Position numbers and translations under genes: made by a program. Below are positions 59,611-64,000 of a stretch of DNA of 64,000 bases, one piece after another. Origin of the DNA: Dactylonectria macrodidyma (lineage: Eukaryota; Ascomycota; Sordariomycetes; Hypocreales; Nectriaceae); the NCBI GenBank assembly GCA_020744425.1, contig JAGMUV010000005.1, positions 3,534,001 through 3,598,000 of the forward strand, in the 5' to 3' direction. Below the pieces are notes generated by a model, which was not told the DNA's origin, did no database searches, and saw only the letters and a list, made by a program, of their open reading frames with translations. Each line of letters opens with the position of its first letter. Position 1 is the stretch's first letter.

Positions 59611-61424
59611 TTAGTGGTTCCCAACCTCGTATCGAAGCCCAGATCCAGATAATCTTGTCTTGCCACTTCTATGTCCATGACCTTTCCCAGATCCCTCGTT
59701 CAAGCCCTGGGCATGAACAAATTCGGCGCCTTGTCTACCCTCTTTCTCGGGGGGCACGTTAACCCACCCAACCCCGGGCTTTGATTTCACTTCCACCAAA
59801 CAGTTTAACTCGGCCATAGCCTCAATGATCCTGGACCACATCCACTGATCCACCCCTGCGCGGAGTTCCAGCATTTTCCACCACACCTCCGGGTCCTCAA
59901 CAGATGCAAATGATTCCATCGCATCCAACCACAGGAAATTGTCGGGTAATGACCTTTCCTTGAACACTTTTGGCTTCGTCGAGTTCCAGAAGCTCGGAGT
60001 CCCGTCTTTGCTGAACACAAAGGAGAGAGAGAGCTGCTGAGTCGTACCAAAAAAAGGTTGGAGTTGACAGCTTTCCAGCAAGCCGAAGCTTGTTGGTGTC
60101 GCAGGCCGAGACTCCGCGATCCCTGGTCTTAAGATGGGCAGAGGAGGATCCTATTCTTCCTTGATCCTCATCACCTGCAAGGTCGGGATGGCAAAAGCTA
60201 GCCAAGATTCTGGCATGGGGCTTAGTTCAGGAGGCGGCATCCCATTGATTGAAATGAGTGGTTTGGTTATCTTGCACCACATCCATGTTCCAAAATGGCC
60301 CGTCGTCTGGTCAACTCTGTTCATATGTAAGCAACTGTCTTCCCCTCGCACTACAGTCCACTTGACATACAAGTTGGTCTGATACAGAGTAATAGATCCC
60401 TTCTTAGCGTCAAGGCTCATGAGCATCTCGGCCTTATCTACCTCGATCGGCCGTCTCTTATTCATGGCTCCAATCGGCGGGATTTCGATGCTATTCAGGT
60501 CGCTCATGTGAGGCTGCTGTAGCTCTCTGAAAATCAGCGAGTCCAGCTCGAGCTTCCTGTACCCGTTTTTCCGAGCTGCACGCTCCAGGAAGGCAAGGAG
60601 ATTTTCACGTGGCGAGAGCGAACGGTTGCCCTCTGGCAATGGTATAGTGGGATGGGGCTCATCGAACGACCGAACGTTGAAACCTGGGTGAAATGGCGTG
60701 AAATGGTTGGAATTGACCATTCCCGTGATTGCTTGAAGTCGTTTATTCGATTCTCTCCTGAAAACCATGTTAGCATGTTTCCTCAATGTCGTTATCGTCG
60801 AAAGTAACCTCACAGGGCCATGATATGCATCGAGTGCAAGTGTTGATTTCTATAAGGCCGCATAATTTGAGGTGCTTGAGTTACCAACGCCCATAGAGGG
60901 ATGCCGAACGTTTGTTGAATCATCCTCTCATCTTGGTATTCCGGAGGCACAGTTGTGTAAGGATCGATATTGCCGTCCACGTGAGAGGTAAGTTCAGCAA
61001 TCTTCTGCATCCCCTTGACAGTGAAAAACCTGCGTCGAAGATATTGGAGCTCGTTGCACGGGATCCAACGGTTGTTCTCAAGTCCTTTGATGATGTCATT
61101 TCCGTATTTTTGTTCCCTCGCGAAGCTCATATTGATACCCTTGTGAAGCTTCTCCTTGATAGTCAGTCGACTCAGCTCATCCTGGAGCTGAGAACGAACT
61201 CCGCTACCGCCACTGCTGTCAACCGCTTGGCGCGGTATGGTGGTAGCAAAAGCGCCGATGGGCTGGGCATATGCTCGTTTGAATCCAAAAGGAGGCTTCT
61301 CTCGGAGAGTTGTCCCACTTGGAGACTCAGTCGCTAAGATGACCCTGCCTCTCTTGGGATTGATGAGCTCGTCGGCCTGGTCGTGTGAGAGGACTCGTTT
61401 GTCACTCTTGCCATTTTTTGGCAT
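59611..61424 (-). CDS. Unrecognised protein, multi-exon
   Basis: I do not recognise a family. The exons on the minus strand are 61424-60814, 60757-60175 and 60036-59611. The first intron is well supported (56 bp, GTGAGG...GCTAAC...TTTCAG, phase 2). The second (60037-60174, donor GTGATG, acceptor CTCAG) is the best frame-keeping choice but less certain; 539 residues. There is no signal peptide or membrane segment. The N-terminal ~70 residues are charged; the rest has the mixed composition of a folded protein, with segments such as RWIPCNELQYLRRRFFTV, LYQTNLYVKWTVVRGEDS and EDPEVWWKMLELRAG, rich in Trp and Met. The frame remains open upstream as a Ser-rich stretch to about 61537. Joining it to a short exon 61797-61749 (starting MSTPPKLSDASPE) through a 211 bp intron would give 593 residues; this alternative start is possible. 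Confidence 0.68.
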
Positions 61425-64000
61425 GATAGCGGAAGCTTCTAGCAATGGAGATGAAGATGATGAAGTTCGTGACGAGGTTGAGAGCGAAGGAGAAGCGGTT
61501 GATGAGGGAAGACGGTGGCGTTGCACCTTCCTCGCCTCTGCAGTGAATACAATCGTGCAGTTGCAATGTTATCGAATTTGTGCGGGCTGCTTTCCTTGAT
61601 GCCCTTCAATTTGTTTTCGTCGTGTTTGTCGGCCTCATCAAGAGGAAGGGATCTGAATCATCGTTTTTCCAATGGCCCGTACAAAACGCTGCCCACACAG
61701 TGCAGCCAACGATCTTCAGAACGAGCTCACATTGAAGTAACCGCCAACCGACGACCATCTCAGGACTTGCATCGCTCAACTTTGGGGGGGTGCTCATGAT
61801 ATCCAGAGTATCTGGGTTTCGTAGTTCACTTGTGTTGGAGGGAAAGAGAGCGCAGAATCAGCAGTCGCATTACGATGCTGCACAGAGTGTCGAGGCGTAA
61901 AGAAGCTGAATATGTGCAATTCGTTTCGCAACTCGGCCACTCAGTTCATCAAGAGCATTGCTCTTATCACCGCCTGCCGATAAAGTCCACCAAGCAGAGT
62001 GATATAGATTATAACGCCCAGATTTTTCTGCCATTTCTTGCTTTCCTTCTTACGTGATTTCCGTTTCGTGATTCTCAAAGCCCCGAGATGATGCTGGCGA
62101 TACCCAAATATCGTATTTTCTTTGGTGACGAAGTAACCAACGGTTGAGCGTAAGTGAATCCTACACACTGGAAGCATTGACTCACGAGGCCAGTCAAGCA
62201 AGTGTTGTTAGCATCCCCGCAGCGCAACATCTCGGACACCAAACACCCAAATAGACCAAAACCATACTCTATCAACCGACCTGAGCTCGTAGCAGTTATT
62301 CTTAGGCACAAGCAGACGAGCAAATCGCACTCTTAGTCCTACTCCGTCGCGACACGGCGCAGCACATCATTCGCACCCACTCAATCCCCTTCCCCTACTA
62401 GCTTTTCTACAAGCAGGTTTTAGGCCGTTTCGGCAACAATTGCAGATCTGCTGGCAACGGTCCGGCTGTCCACCAACGCTAGATCGGTTCACATTGAGGT
62501 CCGTGATGTATCGCGATGGACTATGATGGTGTTGGATATCGCCGGTCATCGGAGCGAGTCCTTCTCTCTGGTATTTCATCGCTTGCGAGCAAAGGCACCC
62601 ATCCATCTCCATTTTCCATCTCCACAAGCCGCCAGGGAAGAGCTGAGGGAGTGGGTGGAAGAGAGAGAGGGCCTCTCGTTACAACCCTAATTAGGTAGGT
62701 GGGTGAATGCTGGTGTGTGCTGCATCGTTGGAGACAAACCCAGGCAGAATCTTCAGCATCATGCCCTGTGCCTCCTCTGCACCCACATGGTGCAGTTGTC
62801 GGCGCCCTCGGGTTGATTCCCCGGCTTGAGTCCCCGGCAAGCCCATTCTCCATCATAGCGCATTACAAGCGTTGCTCCCATGGGAGGCCCGATCAGCTTG
62901 GCGGCATCAGGCAAAGACTTGTCCGCATCCCCGATGAAATGTGCCTGCAACTCGCATGTAGCCCTACTGCACGCTTACAAAGTGCCCGGCCGCCAGCGCC
63001 GGCTACTGGAACCCGTTTTGGTGTCATTTGGAGCCACTTTGGTGCCAACGGACCTTGAGTTGGAGACATCCTGGCCATCCTGGCCATCCTAGCCATCTTA
63101 CGTTGACAAATCCACCCCAAGCGGATCGTACGGGTAGATCCCGCTAGCAACGGATCCAATCGGATTCCCGGCCCCCGGCCTCCCGCGCCGTCACGACGAG
63201 GATATTCCCATTACTTTTCGGAGGGTCCATCCATCATAATTTATCGGCCAACTTTTTTTTACGGGTGCCTGACCCTGTTTTGGCTGGCTCTTCCTGGCAT
63301 CAGCATTGAGATGCATCGCTGACTCCTCCTCCATCGTCAAGAGAAACCTCCGGTTCGCTGCCTATCGACCTAGCTGAGGCAGCCCGTGCAAAGGCAAGGC
63401 CGCAGGATGCAGAGCTTTCCTTCCCATAGGATGTCGGAGCCCACTCACACCCATACCTACTATGCAGCACACTTTCAACCCTCTTCGCCCACTCACCTCA
63501 CCCTTCACTTCATCCACTCTCCTCGTTTCGTCCACTCCTCAAATCGTCGAATCGTAGGCCAACACACCTCGATGGCTCTCTCAACTAGGTACCCCACTCG
63601 TCTGCCCGTCCAGCCATCCATTCCCCAGCCCAGTGCTCTAACGCTGCCTGCTTGGATACCATCACGTCCACGTCAGCGCCCATCGTGAAACTGCATTGTT
63701 CTTTCAAGTTCCTTGCAGGATGACAGCCCTGCCCCTCACGAATCTTGCCTATTGTAGCCGACCCAACATCATGAACCAGCTTACGTATTCTGTTCGTGTG
63801 CACCCCCTCTTCACGGGTCCGTCCATTGGCATCAACCCGCAATATCGGCTGGTACTGATGACGATGCACAATGTATGTACGAGGCCTTTTTCTCTCCTTC
63901 CTTCGGGCACTTCTGCTTGCAGGCTTGCCTTAGTTCACCCACGGCTCCATCGTCGCGGAACATTAGGCATCCTCGCCGATCAGTGAATAAAGGCAACCCC
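61425..64000. other. Gene-free right end of the window
   Basis: This is the upstream region of the unrecognised minus-strand gene, which may include a first exon at 61797-61749. Beyond it I see no supported gene. The last 600 bp are pyrimidine-rich on the + strand and could be leader sequence of a gene beginning past the window edge; a 96-codon ORF at 63696-63986 has no recognisable content. Confidence 0.55.
63071..63097 (+). repeat. 9 bp tandem repeat, 3 units
   Basis: CTGGCCATC is repeated twice perfectly and once as CTAGCCATC, in the gene-free right end. Confidence 0.92.

Noticed and set aside
1..64000. Transposons, RIP-mutated repeats, CRISPR arrays, rRNA
   Set aside because: No terminal repeats with transposase or reverse-transcriptase-like ORFs, no AT-rich blocks, no spaced repeats, no rRNA-like sequence were seen by reading; similarity searches could not be run.

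Overview
The window is nuclear DNA of a filamentous ascomycete. Its protein-coding genes are split by short introns (52 to about 210 bp, mostly 55-100 bp) with GTRNGT-type donors, CTRAC/CTAAC branch sites and YAG acceptors. The gene content (hybrid histidine kinases, TBC RabGAP, allantoicase, CCT chaperonin, PRKRIP1-type protein) and protein style, with very long Ser/Pro/Thr-rich disordered tails, fit a Sordariomycete, probably Hypocreales; the species cannot be named from sequence alone. There are no operons, bacterial features, CRISPR arrays, recognisable transposons or AT-rich RIP-like blocks.

Layout. 1-1661 (+): 3' part of a hybrid histidine kinase cut by the window edge. 1662-13684: a 12 kb stretch with no gene I can support; its last 3 kb is pyrimidine-rich on the + strand and is probably promoter plus long 5' leader. 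13685-15276 (+): Pro-rich protein of unknown function. 15277-19586: gene-free. 19587-22940 (-): large TBC-domain RabGAP, followed by a 5.8 kb gene-free stretch. 28738-31369 (-): ankyrin + dilute (DIL) domain protein. 32061-33199 (-): allantoicase. 34452-35290 (+): cytochrome b561-type membrane protein. 35706-38507 (+): secreted M13 (neprilysin-like) protein that has lost catalytic residues. 42845-49100 (+): very large second hybrid histidine kinase (GAF-like, two PAS, HisKA, HATPase, pseudo-receiver, receiver). 50198-51855 (-): histidine phosphatase (PGAM-type). 54208-54855 (+): PRKRIP1/DUF1168 protein. 55202-57228 (-): CCT gamma subunit with six exons. 59611-61424 (-): conserved-looking but unrecognised protein.

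The genes are housekeeping and signalling genes, each with its own promoter, and there is no secondary-metabolite or defence cluster. Functional links are loose. Two histidine kinases would feed the same phosphorelay pool (HPt, then response regulators). Allantoicase belongs to purine catabolism under nitrogen control, and two close GATA elements lie upstream of it. TBC and DIL proteins both belong to vesicle traffic or polarity.

The most notable observations are the predicted M13 pseudo-peptidase with a signal peptide, the inactive receiver domain placed just before the true receiver in the large kinase, the ankyrin-DIL architecture without a myosin head, and the 12 kb gene-free region rich in short palindromes. 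All exon borders were deduced by eye from splice signals and reading-frame continuity; in every multi-exon model the total coding length is a multiple of three.
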